Shown here: in pieces, positions 1 to 7,700 of the stretch
Layout: the number at the start of each line of letters is the position of its first letter
Numbering within the stretch: position 1 is the stretch's first letter
Assembly (NCBI GenBank): GCA_039180865.1
Contig: JBCDCZ010000010.1
Coordinates: 1-34,351, forward strand
Reading direction: 5' to 3'
DNA length: 34,351 nt
Source: JBCDCU01 sp039180865
Lineage (GTDB): Bacteria; Pseudomonadota; Alphaproteobacteria; Rhizobiales; JACESI01
Program-made: the position numbers and the translations under genes
The notes under the pieces: model-generated
The model's database searches: none
What the model was told of the DNA's origin: nothing
Seen by the model: the letters and a program-made list of their open reading frames with translations, nothing else

Positions 1-1
1 A

Positions 2-30
2 AGAATGTGCACTTTTTGCGCATTTGTCAA
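2..30 (-). promoter_or_regulatory. Possible leftward promoter at window edge
   Basis: On the minus strand a perfect TTGACA (25-30) is followed after 17 bases by CATTCT (2-7), a reasonable sigma-70-type pair. It would drive a gene lying to the left of the window. It overlaps the repeats at 13-51, so the same regulator could act on both directions. This is motif matching only. Confidence 0.3.
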
Positions 31-51
31 GATTGAAATGCAATTTTTGCG
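13..51. promoter_or_regulatory. Operator-like repeats upstream of XRE gene
   Basis: TTTTTGCG occurs twice as a direct repeat (13-20 and 44-51), 31 bp apart or about three helical turns. Between them lies an inverted repeat GCATTT-N10-AAATGC (20-25 and 36-41). Small XRE-type regulators commonly bind such dyads at their own promoter, so autoregulation of the gene at 118 is a plausible inference. No binding evidence is visible beyond the symmetry. Confidence 0.35.
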
Positions 52-76
52 TTTTACGGAAAATCTATGTTATTAA
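47..76 (+). promoter_or_regulatory. Candidate promoter of the XRE gene
   Basis: TTGCGT (47-52) and TATAAT-like TATTAA (71-76) are separated by 18 bases. The -35 box overlaps the second TTTTTGCG repeat, as expected if a repressor bound there would block RNA polymerase. It is a weak match to consensus. Confidence 0.3.
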
Positions 77-117
77 TGAAGGAGTTAGGTAGCGAGTAGT
101 TTTCCGGATTTTGGCGT

Positions 118-393
118 ATGAACACACAAAAACATAAAGCCGCTATGACCCCTGATCAATTTCGGGAATGGCGGCGCAGTCTCGGCCTTAAACAGAAAGA
201 CGCAGCAGATCTCCTTGGACTGAAGAAGCGGATGATCCAATATTATGAAAAGGGCAATCGTGACGGCAAACCTGTCAGTATCCCGAAGTCCGTGCGATTG
301 GCCTGCTATGCGCTTCATAAGGGAATCGGTGACTATGACGGGACAAAAGAAACCCATGTCGATTTGAAGAAATTCCACTCAACCGAAGACTAA
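118..393 (+). CDS. Small XRE-type helix-turn-helix protein
   Basis: This 91-residue protein is almost entirely one DNA-binding domain. Residues about 10-45 contain a Cro/C1-type helix-turn-helix (LGLKQKDAADLLGLKKRMIQ, then YYEKG), the classic XRE pattern in which the second helix starts after a conserved Gln/Ala. No second effector domain is visible, so it is probably a dimeric repressor or an antitoxin-like regulator; no toxin gene is next to it inside the window. The ATG at 118 has a poor ribosome-binding site; an AAGGAG at 79-84 is too far away to serve it. The gene lies 196 bases before carB with a terminator-like hairpin between, so the two are probably transcribed separately. The cellular target is unknown. 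Repeats at 13-51 may be its operator. Confidence 0.75.
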   Translation: MNTQKHKAAMTPDQFREWRRSLGLKQKDAADLLGLKKRMIQYYEKGNRDGKPVSIPKSVRLACYALHKGIGDYDGTKETHVDLKKFHSTED

Positions 394-522
394 AATCGCC
401 GGAATCCCGCCAATTCATCCACAAATACCGCAATTTCCAATCTTTGGCGCCGAAAAGACCTTTTCAGCACAAAATCCCTCGCCTATAGAAACGTCTTAGC
501 CTGAAAAATGCTGCACCATTCC

Positions 523-551
523 GCCCGGCCGTTTCCGCGTCCGGGCTTTTT
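523..551 (+). terminator. Terminator-like hairpin just before carB
   Basis: GCCCGG (523-528) pairs perfectly with CCGGGC (541-546), followed at once by five T residues (547-551). This is a standard Rho-independent terminator shape. It lies 38 bases before the carB ATG. It can end the XRE transcript, or, if the carB promoter lies upstream (a TATAGA is present at 484-489), it could act as an attenuator in the carB leader. Confidence 0.6.
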
Positions 552-589
552 GCGGAGCCATCTCGCTATACCGGAGACGAACACCCCTT

Positions 590-3500
590 ATGCCAAAACG
601 CACGGACATTTCCTCCATCCTTATCATTGGCGCCGGCCCGATTGTTATCGGGCAGGCTTGTGAATTCGACTACTCGGGCACCCAGGCCTGTAAAGCGCTT
701 CGAGCCGAGGGCTATCGGATCATTCTGGTGAACTCCAATCCGGCAACGATCATGACGGATCCGGAACTCGCAGATGCAACCTACATCGAACCGATAACAC
801 CGGAGATCGTTGCCAAGATAATTGAAAAGGAGCGGCCTGATGCGCTGCTTCCGACGATGGGCGGGCAAACGGCGCTTAACTGCGCTCTCTCCTTGCGGCG
901 TATGGGCGTTCTCGAAGAGTTCGGCGTTGAAATGATCGGTGCCCGCGCCGAAGCGATTGACAAAGCGGAAGATCGGGATCTTTTCCGTGCCGCAATGCAT
1001 AAGATCGGCCTCTCAACGCCAAAAGCCGCTTTTGTCAACACGTCCGAACTCAAAAAACGGTTTGAAGCCGAGTACAAGGAACAGCGTGCAAAGGCGGAAG
1101 CGGACGGAACGGATGCCCTCGCGAATTTTGAAGAAAACTGGAACGAAAGCGAACGTTACCGGCGCGAAGAACACCGCCTCACTGCCCAGCTCCAGGCCCT
1201 TCAGGCAAGCGCGGTCACGGGCCTTCCTGCGATTATCCGCCCGTCATTCACGATGGGGGGCCAAGGCGGCGGGATCGCGTATACGCTTGATGAACTCTAC
1301 GATCTCGTTCTTCGCGGCGTCGACGCGTCGCCAACCGACGAAGTCCTTGTAGAGGAAAGTGTTCTTGGTTGGAAAGAATACGAAATGGAAGTTGTCCGCG
1401 ATAAAGCGGACAATTGCATCATTATCTGTGCCATCGAAAACGTCGATCCGATGGGCGTCCACACGGGCGATTCCATTACCTGTGCCCCAGCGCTTACCCT
1501 GACCGACAAAGAATACCAGATTATGCGGAACGCTTCGATTGCGGTCCTGCGAGAAATCGGTGTTGAGACCGGCGGATCGAACGTCCAGTTCGCGGTGAAC
1601 CCGGAAAACGGCCATCTGGTCGTCATCGAAATGAATCCGCGGGTATCCCGGTCGTCAGCCCTTGCATCAAAAGCGACAGGTTTCCCGATTGCGAAGGTAG
1701 CGGCCCGTCTCGCAGTCGGCTACACGCTCGACGAGCTCGAGAATGATATTACCGGTGGCGCGACACCAGCTTCTTTCGAACCGAGTATCGACTATGTCGT
1801 CACCAAAATCCCGCGCTTTGCGTTCGAAAAGTTTCCCGGTGCGAGCCCTACGCTCACCACCTCAATGAAATCGGTCGGCGAAGTAATGGCGATCGGACGG
1901 ACGTTTGCGGAAAGCGTCCAGAAGGCGCTACGCGGCCTTGAAACCGGGCTGTCGGGCCTCGATGAAATTGAAATCGAAGGCTATGAACCCGGCCAGGAAA
2001 AAGATGCCATCCGGGCTGCTTTGGGGACCCCGACGCCGGATCGTCTTCTTCAGGTAGGCCAGGCAATGCGCCTTGGCTGGGACAATGATTTCATTCACTC
2101 ATTCTGCAAGATCGACCCCTGGTTCCTCGACCAGTTGCGTGCGATCGTCGACATGGAGAACAAAGTCAAAGAAGCCGGTCTTCCAACAACCGCCTATACG
2201 ATGCGGGAGGTCAAGGCGCTCGGTTTTTCAGACAAGCGCCTTGGTGAACTGACCGGCAAGACTGAGGATGAGGCGCGCAGCCACCGTGAGCAGTTAGAGG
2301 TTTTCCCAGCCTACAAACGGATTGATACCTGCGCTGCAGAATTCTCATCTCCGACCGCCTATATGTATTCAACATATGAGCAGCCTTTCGCCGGTGCGGT
2401 CCAGTCAGAAGCCTATCCATCAGGTCGCCGCAAGATCGCTGTATTGGGCGGTGGCCCGAACCGGATCGGGCAAGGGATCGAGTTTGATTATTGCTGCTGT
2501 CACGCAGCCTATGCGCTCAGCGATGCCGGCTTTGAAACAATCATGGTCAATTGCAATCCGGAAACGGTTTCCACTGATTATGACACGTCGGACCGGCTCT
2601 ATTTTGAACCGCTCACGGCCGAGGATGTTCTGGAGATCCTTCGCACGGAACAGCAGTCCGGTGAACTTGTGGGGGTCATCGTGCAATTTGGCGGCCAGAC
2701 GCCCCTGAAACTCGCCAATGCTCTCGAGGCTGCCGGGATCCCCATCCTCGGCACATCGCCGGATGCCATCGATCTGGCGGAAGACCGTGACCGCTTTCAG
2801 GCTCTTCTGACAAATCTGGACCTTAAACAGCCAAACAACGGCATTGCGCGCTCCCGCGACGAAGCAAAAAACATCATTGACACGATCGGCTATCCCGCCG
2901 TTATCCGGCCGTCCTACGTTCTGGGTGGTCGTGGAATGGAGATCGTCCGCGACGATCAGCAATTCGATCGCTACATCAACGAAGCGGTTATCGTCTCCGG
3001 CGACAGCCCCATCCTGATCGACGGCTATTTGTCGAATGCCGTTGAGGTCGATGTCGATTGTCTATCCGACGGGAAGGACGTCTTCGTTTGCGGAATTATG
3101 GAGCATATTGAGGAGGCGGGAATCCATTCCGGCGACAGCGCCTGCTCACTACCGCCGCATTCGCTTCCGGCAGACGTCATCGAGGAGCTCAAGAAGGAAA
3201 CGGCAGCGCTCGCGATTGCACTCAAGGTCGGCGGCCTCATGAACGTGCAATATGCCGTCAAAGACGGGGAGATCTTCGTTCTCGAGGTAAACCCCAGGGC
3301 CTCGCGTACGGTTCCATTTGTAGCGAAAACCATTGGCATGCAGATTGCCAAGATCGCTGCAAGGATTATGGCCGGTGAGAGCCTGGCGTCGTTTGCATTG
3401 CAGGAACCAGACCTGGATCACATCGCTGTAAAGGAAGCAGTCTTCCCATTCGCCCGCTTCCCCGGTGTGGACACAGTTCTTGGACCCGAAATGCGTTCGA

Positions 3501-3988
3501 CCGGCGAGATCATGGGGCTTGACAAAGCATTCGGTATTGCCTTTGCGAAGTCACAGCTTGGCGGCGGCACGAAAGTGCCAACCTCCGGAACCGTCTTCGT
3601 ATCGGTGAAAGACGCTGACAAGCCGCGCATTATCGAAGCCATGAAGCTTCTCGTCGATTGCGGCTTTCGCGTTCTTGCGACCGGCGGCACGCAATCCTAT
3701 CTCAATGACAATGGAATTCCGGCTGTCCGGGTGAATAAGGTACTGGAGGGTCGGCCTCACGCCGTGGATGCATTGAAGAATGGCGAGGTACAACTCGTCT
3801 TCAACACTACGGACGGGCCGAAAGCGCTTGCAGACAGCCGCTCACTGCGTCAGGCTGCCCTATTAAACAAAGTGCCGTACTATACAACGCTCTCAGGGGC
3901 TGTCGCCGCGGCACAAGGCATTGAGGCATACAGCCGCGACGAGGTTGAGGTGCGCTCGCTGCAATCTTATTTTCCACCAGCCGCATAG
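590..3988 (+). CDS. carB: Carbamoyl-phosphate synthase large subunit
   Basis: CarB joins bicarbonate, ammonia (delivered by CarA) and two ATP to make carbamoyl phosphate for arginine and pyrimidine synthesis in the cytoplasm. The sequence shows the family's internal duplication: two ATP-grasp halves, each with a nucleotide-binding start (IIGAGPIVIGQACEFDYSG near residue 12; VLGGGPNRIGQGIEFDY near 620), with RPSFTMGGQGGG near 217 and RPSYVLGGRGME near 775 as matching ATP loops. An MGS-like allosteric domain ends the protein. At 1132 residues it is about 60 longer than the E. coli protein. Most of the difference is a charged helical insert at residues about 152-205. CarA is not adjacent, as I recall for rhizobia. 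The only GGAG (573-576) is 13 bases before the ATG, so initiation may be weak or structured. Confidence 0.98.
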   Translation: MPKRTDISSILIIGAGPIVIGQACEFDYSGTQACKALRAEGYRIILVNSNPATIMTDPELADATYIEPITPEIVAKIIEKERPDALLPTMGGQTALNCALSLRRMGVLEEFGVEMIGARAEAIDKAEDRDLFRAAMHKIGLSTPKAAFVNTSELKKRFEAEYKEQRAKAEADGTDALANFEENWNESERYRREEHRLTAQLQALQASAVTGLPAIIRPSFTMGGQGGGIAYTLDELYDLVLRGVDASPTDEVLVEESVLGWKEYEMEVVRDKADNCIIICAIENVDPMGVHTGDSITCAPALTLTDKEYQIMRNASIAVLREIGVETGGSNVQFAVNPENGHLVVIEMNPRVSRSSALASKATGFPIAKVAARLAVGYTLDELENDITGGATPASFEPSIDYVVTKIPRFAFEKFPGASPTLTTSMKSVGEVMAIGRTFAESVQKALRGLETGLSGLDEIEIEGYEPGQEKDAIRAALGTPTPDRLLQVGQAMRLGWDNDFIHSFCKIDPWFLDQLRAIVDMENKVKEAGLPTTAYTMREVKALGFSDKRLGELTGKTEDEARSHREQLEVFPAYKRIDTCAAEFSSPTAYMYSTYEQPFAGAVQSEAYPSGRRKIAVLGGGPNRIGQGIEFDYCCCHAAYALSDAGFETIMVNCNPETVSTDYDTSDRLYFEPLTAEDVLEILRTEQQSGELVGVIVQFGGQTPLKLANALEAAGIPILGTSPDAIDLAEDRDRFQALLTNLDLKQPNNGIARSRDEAKNIIDTIGYPAVIRPSYVLGGRGMEIVRDDQQFDRYINEAVIVSGDSPILIDGYLSNAVEVDVDCLSDGKDVFVCGIMEHIEEAGIHSGDSACSLPPHSLPADVIEELKKETAALAIALKVGGLMNVQYAVKDGEIFVLEVNPRASRTVPFVAKTIGMQIAKIAARIMAGESLASFALQEPDLDHIAVKEAVFPFARFPGVDTVLGPEMRSTGEIMGLDKAFGIAFAKSQLGGGTKVPTSGTVFVSVKDADKPRIIEAMKLLVDCGFRVLATGGTQSYLNDNGIPAVRVNKVLEGRPHAVDALKNGEVQLVFNTTDGPKALADSRSLRQAALLNKVPYYTTLSGAVAAAQGIEAYSRDEVEVRSLQSYFPPAA

Positions 3989-3995
3989 TGAAAGA

Positions 3996-4015
3996 GCGGT
4001 GTTGGAACACACCGC
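3996..4015 (+). terminator. Hairpin after carB, possible weak terminator
   Basis: GCGGTGT (3996-4002) and ACACCGC (4009-4015) form a 7-bp stem with a 6-base loop, starting 7 bases after the carB stop and followed by a T-rich but interrupted stretch. It may partly end carB transcription before greA. Confidence 0.4.
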
Positions 4016-4056
4016 CAGTTTTCTGCCGGTTTTAGGAGAGGTATGAAGGAGACGCT

Positions 4057-4533
4057 ATGGTCGATAAAGTTCCCATGACCGTTGCCGGATATCAGGCGCT
4101 GGAAGAAGAACTGAAAGACCGCCAGCAGAATGTTCGTCCGCGCATCATTCGCGAAATCGAAGAAGCACGCGCCCACGGTGATCTTTCGGAAAACGCTGAA
4201 TACCATGCAGCGAAAGAAGCCCAGAGCCTTAACGAGGGCCGTATCATGGAACTCGAGGATAAACTTGGTCGCGCCGAGGTCATCGACACCGCAAAAATGA
4301 GCGGTGAAACGATCAAATTCGGAGCAACGGTCAAGCTCGTCGATGAGGACACCGACGAGGAGAAAACCTATCAGATCGTAGGAGATCTCGAATCGGATAT
4401 CCGAAGCGGAAAGATTTCCATATCGTCACCGATTGCCCGCGCCCTGATCGGTAAGGACGTCGGCGATAGCATTGAAGTCGTAGCCCCCGGTGGTGCACGC
4501 GGCTATGAAATCCTCGATGTCGCCTATCGATAG
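4057..4533 (+). CDS. greA: Transcription elongation factor GreA
   Basis: GreA enters the secondary channel of RNA polymerase and stimulates cleavage of backtracked RNA. The 158-residue length is typical. The N-terminal coiled-coil hairpin (residues about 8-75) carries the signature GDLSENAEYHAAKEAQ, whose acidic residues sit at the tip that reaches the active site. The C-terminal FKBP-like domain follows (from about 85, with SPIARALIGKDVGD near 123). The ATG at 4057 has a good AAGGAG six bases upstream, which fixes the start. It lies 68 bases after carB, and the ELM1-family gene begins 23 bases downstream, suggesting a shared transcript with that gene. Confidence 0.97.
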   Translation: MVDKVPMTVAGYQALEEELKDRQQNVRPRIIREIEEARAHGDLSENAEYHAAKEAQSLNEGRIMELEDKLGRAEVIDTAKMSGETIKFGATVKLVDEDTDEEKTYQIVGDLESDIRSGKISISSPIARALIGKDVGDSIEVVAPGGARGYEILDVAYR

Positions 4534-4556
4534 GCGCAAATCTCCCCGGCAAACCT

Positions 4557-5486
4557 GTGGCGCGGCCCAAGATATGGATTGTCACCAGCGGTCGTCGGGG
4601 TGACATCGTTCAGTGCGAGGCGATCGGACATCGCATCGGCGATATAAACCGAAAAATCGAGCTTGCACCGCGCGCACGCTATTCGTGGTTGATGCCATGG
4701 GGGCCTTGTGATCCTGCGGAGTTGGACAAGTTCAAACCGCCCCTGCCCGACCTGATTGTTGCGTCCGGCAGGCGCGCTGTTCCTTATGTTCGCAAACTTG
4801 CCGGCGCAGGTACCATCGCCCCGCGTGCAATCTTTATGAAATACCCAGGCTGCGATGTGAGCCGGTTTGCGATAGCTTGGCAACCCATTCACGATAGGCG
4901 CCCTGGTCGTCACGTCATTGAGACGCTAACCACACCTCATCTGATAACACCGGAACGGATCGAAGACGAGCGCAGGAGCCCCGATCCGCGCTGTGTCGCC
5001 CTGCCTTCGCCTCGCCTTGGCATCCTTCTTGGCGGGAACTCCGGCAAGGTGGTTTATGACGCCGCAACGATCGAGGCGTTCTGCGAGCCACTCAGGCGTC
5101 TCGATCATTTCGAATCTGTTACAGTCACAGGTTCACGGCGCACACCGCCCGAGCTCCTTGATGCTATTCGAAAAACGCTCACGATCCCGCATTTCATCTG
5201 GGATGGAAACGGCCCAAACCCATATTCAGCGATCGTCAGTTTATCGGATGCACTGCTCGTCACGGGCGATAGCCACAATATGGTAAGCGAGGCGCTTGCA
5301 GCAGGGCGAAAAACCTATGCATTTCTTCCACCGGGCCTCCCCAATAAATTTGCGCTAACCCTCAACGCGCTGGCAGCCGAAAACGCGCTCGTTCTTGACC
5401 ACAGCACCATGCGGCCTGGTACACAATTACCCATCGATGCAACAGCCGAGATCGCTGATCGAGCCGTAAAAATGCTTAGTCTGTAG
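4557..5486 (+). CDS. ELM1-family (DUF1022) GT-B-like protein
   Basis: This 309-residue protein matches the family annotated 'mitochondrial fission ELM1', which is also widespread in alphaproteobacteria. Visible family features are the N-terminal IWIVTSGRRGD, a central LGILLGGNSGKVVYD and a C-terminal VTGDSHNMVSEALAAGRKTY, which resembles the donor-binding region of GT-B glycosyltransferases. A sugar-transfer or sugar-nucleotide-related role is therefore an inference; the bacterial biochemical function is not established to my knowledge. No signal peptide or membrane segment is seen. The start is GTG at 4557, 23 bases after greA, without a clear ribosome-binding site. The next in-frame start would remove the conserved first strand, so coupling to greA translation is likely. 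Confidence 0.8.
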   Translation: MARPKIWIVTSGRRGDIVQCEAIGHRIGDINRKIELAPRARYSWLMPWGPCDPAELDKFKPPLPDLIVASGRRAVPYVRKLAGAGTIAPRAIFMKYPGCDVSRFAIAWQPIHDRRPGRHVIETLTTPHLITPERIEDERRSPDPRCVALPSPRLGILLGGNSGKVVYDAATIEAFCEPLRRLDHFESVTVTGSRRTPPELLDAIRKTLTIPHFIWDGNGPNPYSAIVSLSDALLVTGDSHNMVSEALAAGRKTYAFLPPGLPNKFALTLNALAAENALVLDHSTMRPGTQLPIDATAEIADRAVKMLSL

Positions 5487-5560
5487 AGCATTTATTCCCG
5501 GAGTTCTCCCCGCTCCAGTCACCAGCCTGTTACGAATGACGCCACTATTCGCCCTTACCC

Positions 5561-5589
5561 TTGACCCGGCCCAGTCCAATAGCGATATG
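5561..5589 (+). promoter_or_regulatory. Candidate trxB promoter
   Basis: TTGACC (5561-5566) is followed after 17 bases by GATATG (5584-5589), placing a transcript start about 45 bases before the trxB ATG. The -35 match is good and the -10 match is modest. A GCCTAGGC palindrome lies at 5593-5600, near the expected start site. Confidence 0.4.
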
Positions 5590-5641
5590 TTTGCCTAGGC
5601 CGGGCGAATGCGTCGGCACATGAAGCGCGAGATAAGACATC

Positions 5642-6604
5642 ATGCACACCAAGGTCCTCATTATCGGGTCCGGTCCCGCCGGATACACTGCTGCCATTTA
5701 CGCGGCGCGCGCAATGCTCGAGCCCGTCCTCGTGACCGGTATTGAACAGGGCGGACAGCTGACAATTACGACAGATGTGGAGAATTATCCCGGTTTCGCG
5801 GAAGCGATTCAGGGGCCCTGGCTGATGGAGCAGATGAAGGCGCAGGCCGAACATGTCGGTACGACCTTGATCAACGACATGATCCGGTCAGTTGATCTGA
5901 ACAAGCACCCGTTTGAAGCGGTCGGCGATGGCGGCACGGTTTACACGGCAGACAGTGTGATTCTGGCGACGGGCGCGAAGGCAAAATGGCTCGGGCTTGA
6001 GAGCGAGCAGACTTTTATGGGCTTTGGCGTGTCAGCCTGCGCGACATGCGATGGCTTCTTCTATCGCGGCCGCGACGTCGCAGTCATTGGTGGCGGTAAC
6101 ACCGCTGTTGAAGAAGCGCTTTACCTTGCCAATCTCGCTGACAAGGTGACTCTCATCCATCGCCGTGATGAGTTACGCGCGGAAAAAATTCTTCAAGAAC
6201 GCCTCTTCGCCAATCCAAAGATCGAAGTGGTTTGGGATAGCGAACTCGCAGAGATCAACGGCGAACAATCCGTTCCGCCATCCGTCACTGGCATAACGAT
6301 TCGATCGACAAAAACCGGAGAACTCTCAAAGCTCGACGTCGATGGAGTGTTCGTTGCAATCGGTCATGCACCACAGACCGAACTCGTTCAGGAAAGCCTG
6401 AAGATCAAAGAAAACGGCTACGTCTGGACAGCTCCCGATTCAACCGCCACAACGATCCCGGGTGTCTTCGCAGCAGGTGATGTCACGGATGACATTTATC
6501 GCCAGGCGGTAACAGCAGCCGGCCAAGGCTGCATGGCGGCCCTTGAAGCCGAGAAATATCTTGCTGGCCTCGATATGACTCACGCCAAGGAAGCTGCCGA
6601 GTAA
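5642..6604 (+). CDS. trxB: Thioredoxin-disulfide reductase
   Basis: TrxB passes electrons from NADPH through FAD and a redox-active cysteine pair to thioredoxin. The 320-residue protein has the N-terminal FAD-binding motif (LIIGSGPAGYTAAIYAARA, residues 6-24), the active-site CATC followed by DGFFYRG near residue 138, an NADPH-binding VIGGGNTAVEEALYLA, and a C-terminal FAD motif (GVFAAGDVTDD) that contacts the flavin. All key residues are intact. A LysR gene follows after 48 bases on the same strand, an arrangement I know from rhizobia, where the partner is lsrB. This suggests linked control of thiol redox balance. Confidence 0.97.
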   Translation: MHTKVLIIGSGPAGYTAAIYAARAMLEPVLVTGIEQGGQLTITTDVENYPGFAEAIQGPWLMEQMKAQAEHVGTTLINDMIRSVDLNKHPFEAVGDGGTVYTADSVILATGAKAKWLGLESEQTFMGFGVSACATCDGFFYRGRDVAVIGGGNTAVEEALYLANLADKVTLIHRRDELRAEKILQERLFANPKIEVVWDSELAEINGEQSVPPSVTGITIRSTKTGELSKLDVDGVFVAIGHAPQTELVQESLKIKENGYVWTAPDSTATTIPGVFAAGDVTDDIYRQAVTAAGQGCMAALEAEKYLAGLDMTHAKEAAE

Positions 6605-6652
6605 GGCGCCACCGAAATCGCACTTCATGGGAACAATGTCGGGAAGCGTGCC

Positions 6653-7543
6653 ATGGACTGGGACAAACTGCGCATCTTCCATGCTGCCGCAGAGGCTGGC
6701 AGCTTCACCCACGCGGGCGAAAAACTCAATTTGAGCCAGTCTGCTGTAAGCCGTCACGTCAGCACGTTGGAATACGATCTCGGGGTTTCGTTGTTCAACC
6801 GTCACGCGCGCGGACTTGTTCTGACGGAGCAGGGCGAAGACCTTTATCGGACCGCCCATGACGTTCTCATGAAGTTGGAAGCTGCCAAAGCAAGGCTCAC
6901 AGATTCACAGGAACGTCCGTCAGGCGATTTGCGCGTGACAACCACGGTTGGCCTTGGCAGTACCTGGCTCACGTCTCGGGTGAATCGGTTTATCGACCTT
7001 TTTCCCGATATAAACCTCAAACTGCTTCTCACAGATACAGAGCTGGATCTTACCATGCGCGAGGCGGATGTAGCGATCCGGCTCCACCCGCCGACCAATC
7101 CGGATCTCATCCAGCGCAAGCTCTTCACGGTGCATTTTCATATGTACGCATCATCCGGTTACTTGAAACAGTTTGGTCCCCTTCGTGGAGCGACCGATCT
7201 CGACAATCATCGCGTTATTGCATTTGGAAGACCGCATCCCGATCACCTCAAACAGCTGAACTGGATCCTGCAAGTCGGCAAAGAAGGCCGAGAGGAACGA
7301 CAGCCAACCCTTATCGTCAACAATGTTTACGCCATGAAGAATGCCGTACAGCGTAATGTGGGCATTGCCCTTTTGCCAGATTACGTGGTCGATACGGAAT
7401 CCGGGCTTGTGCAGCTTCCGAGCGACACTGCTGTCCCGTCATTTGATACCTACTTCGTTTATACCGAAGACATGCGGTCTTCGGCCCGTGTTCAGGCGTT
7501 TCGCGACTTCCTTGTCTCGGAAGCGCAAAAATGGGCATTCTAG
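6653..7543 (+). CDS. LysR-family regulator, LsrB-like
   Basis: The 296-residue protein begins with a LysR winged helix-turn-helix (MDWDKLRIFHAAAEAGSFTH, then LNLSQSAVSRHVSTLE; residues 1-60) and continues with a periplasmic-binding-protein-like effector domain (residues about 90-295). Directly after trxB, it occupies the position of lsrB in Sinorhizobium, where LsrB is described as a redox-responsive regulator of envelope and oxidative-stress genes. Orthology is inferred from position and family, not alignment. The protein contains no cysteine at all, so it cannot sense redox through thiols itself. The ATG at 6653 is the only sensible start, since the HTH begins immediately. LysR proteins usually act as tetramers on divergent promoters, but here the gene runs with trxB. 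Confidence 0.9.
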   Translation: MDWDKLRIFHAAAEAGSFTHAGEKLNLSQSAVSRHVSTLEYDLGVSLFNRHARGLVLTEQGEDLYRTAHDVLMKLEAAKARLTDSQERPSGDLRVTTTVGLGSTWLTSRVNRFIDLFPDINLKLLLTDTELDLTMREADVAIRLHPPTNPDLIQRKLFTVHFHMYASSGYLKQFGPLRGATDLDNHRVIAFGRPHPDHLKQLNWILQVGKEGREERQPTLIVNNVYAMKNAVQRNVGIALLPDYVVDTESGLVQLPSDTAVPSFDTYFVYTEDMRSSARVQAFRDFLVSEAQKWAF

Positions 7544-7700
7544 ACTGAACAGACCCTTTGATGAGCTTCACGGGAGTTAATATGAGAGCCGCACAGCGGT
7601 TCTTAGCGACATCAGGCGAAATTCGTTTCATTTTCATAACGTTCTGTTCACCATCAAAACCTAGACTGGCGTTACTTTTCGACAAACGGAATCGTCCGCC

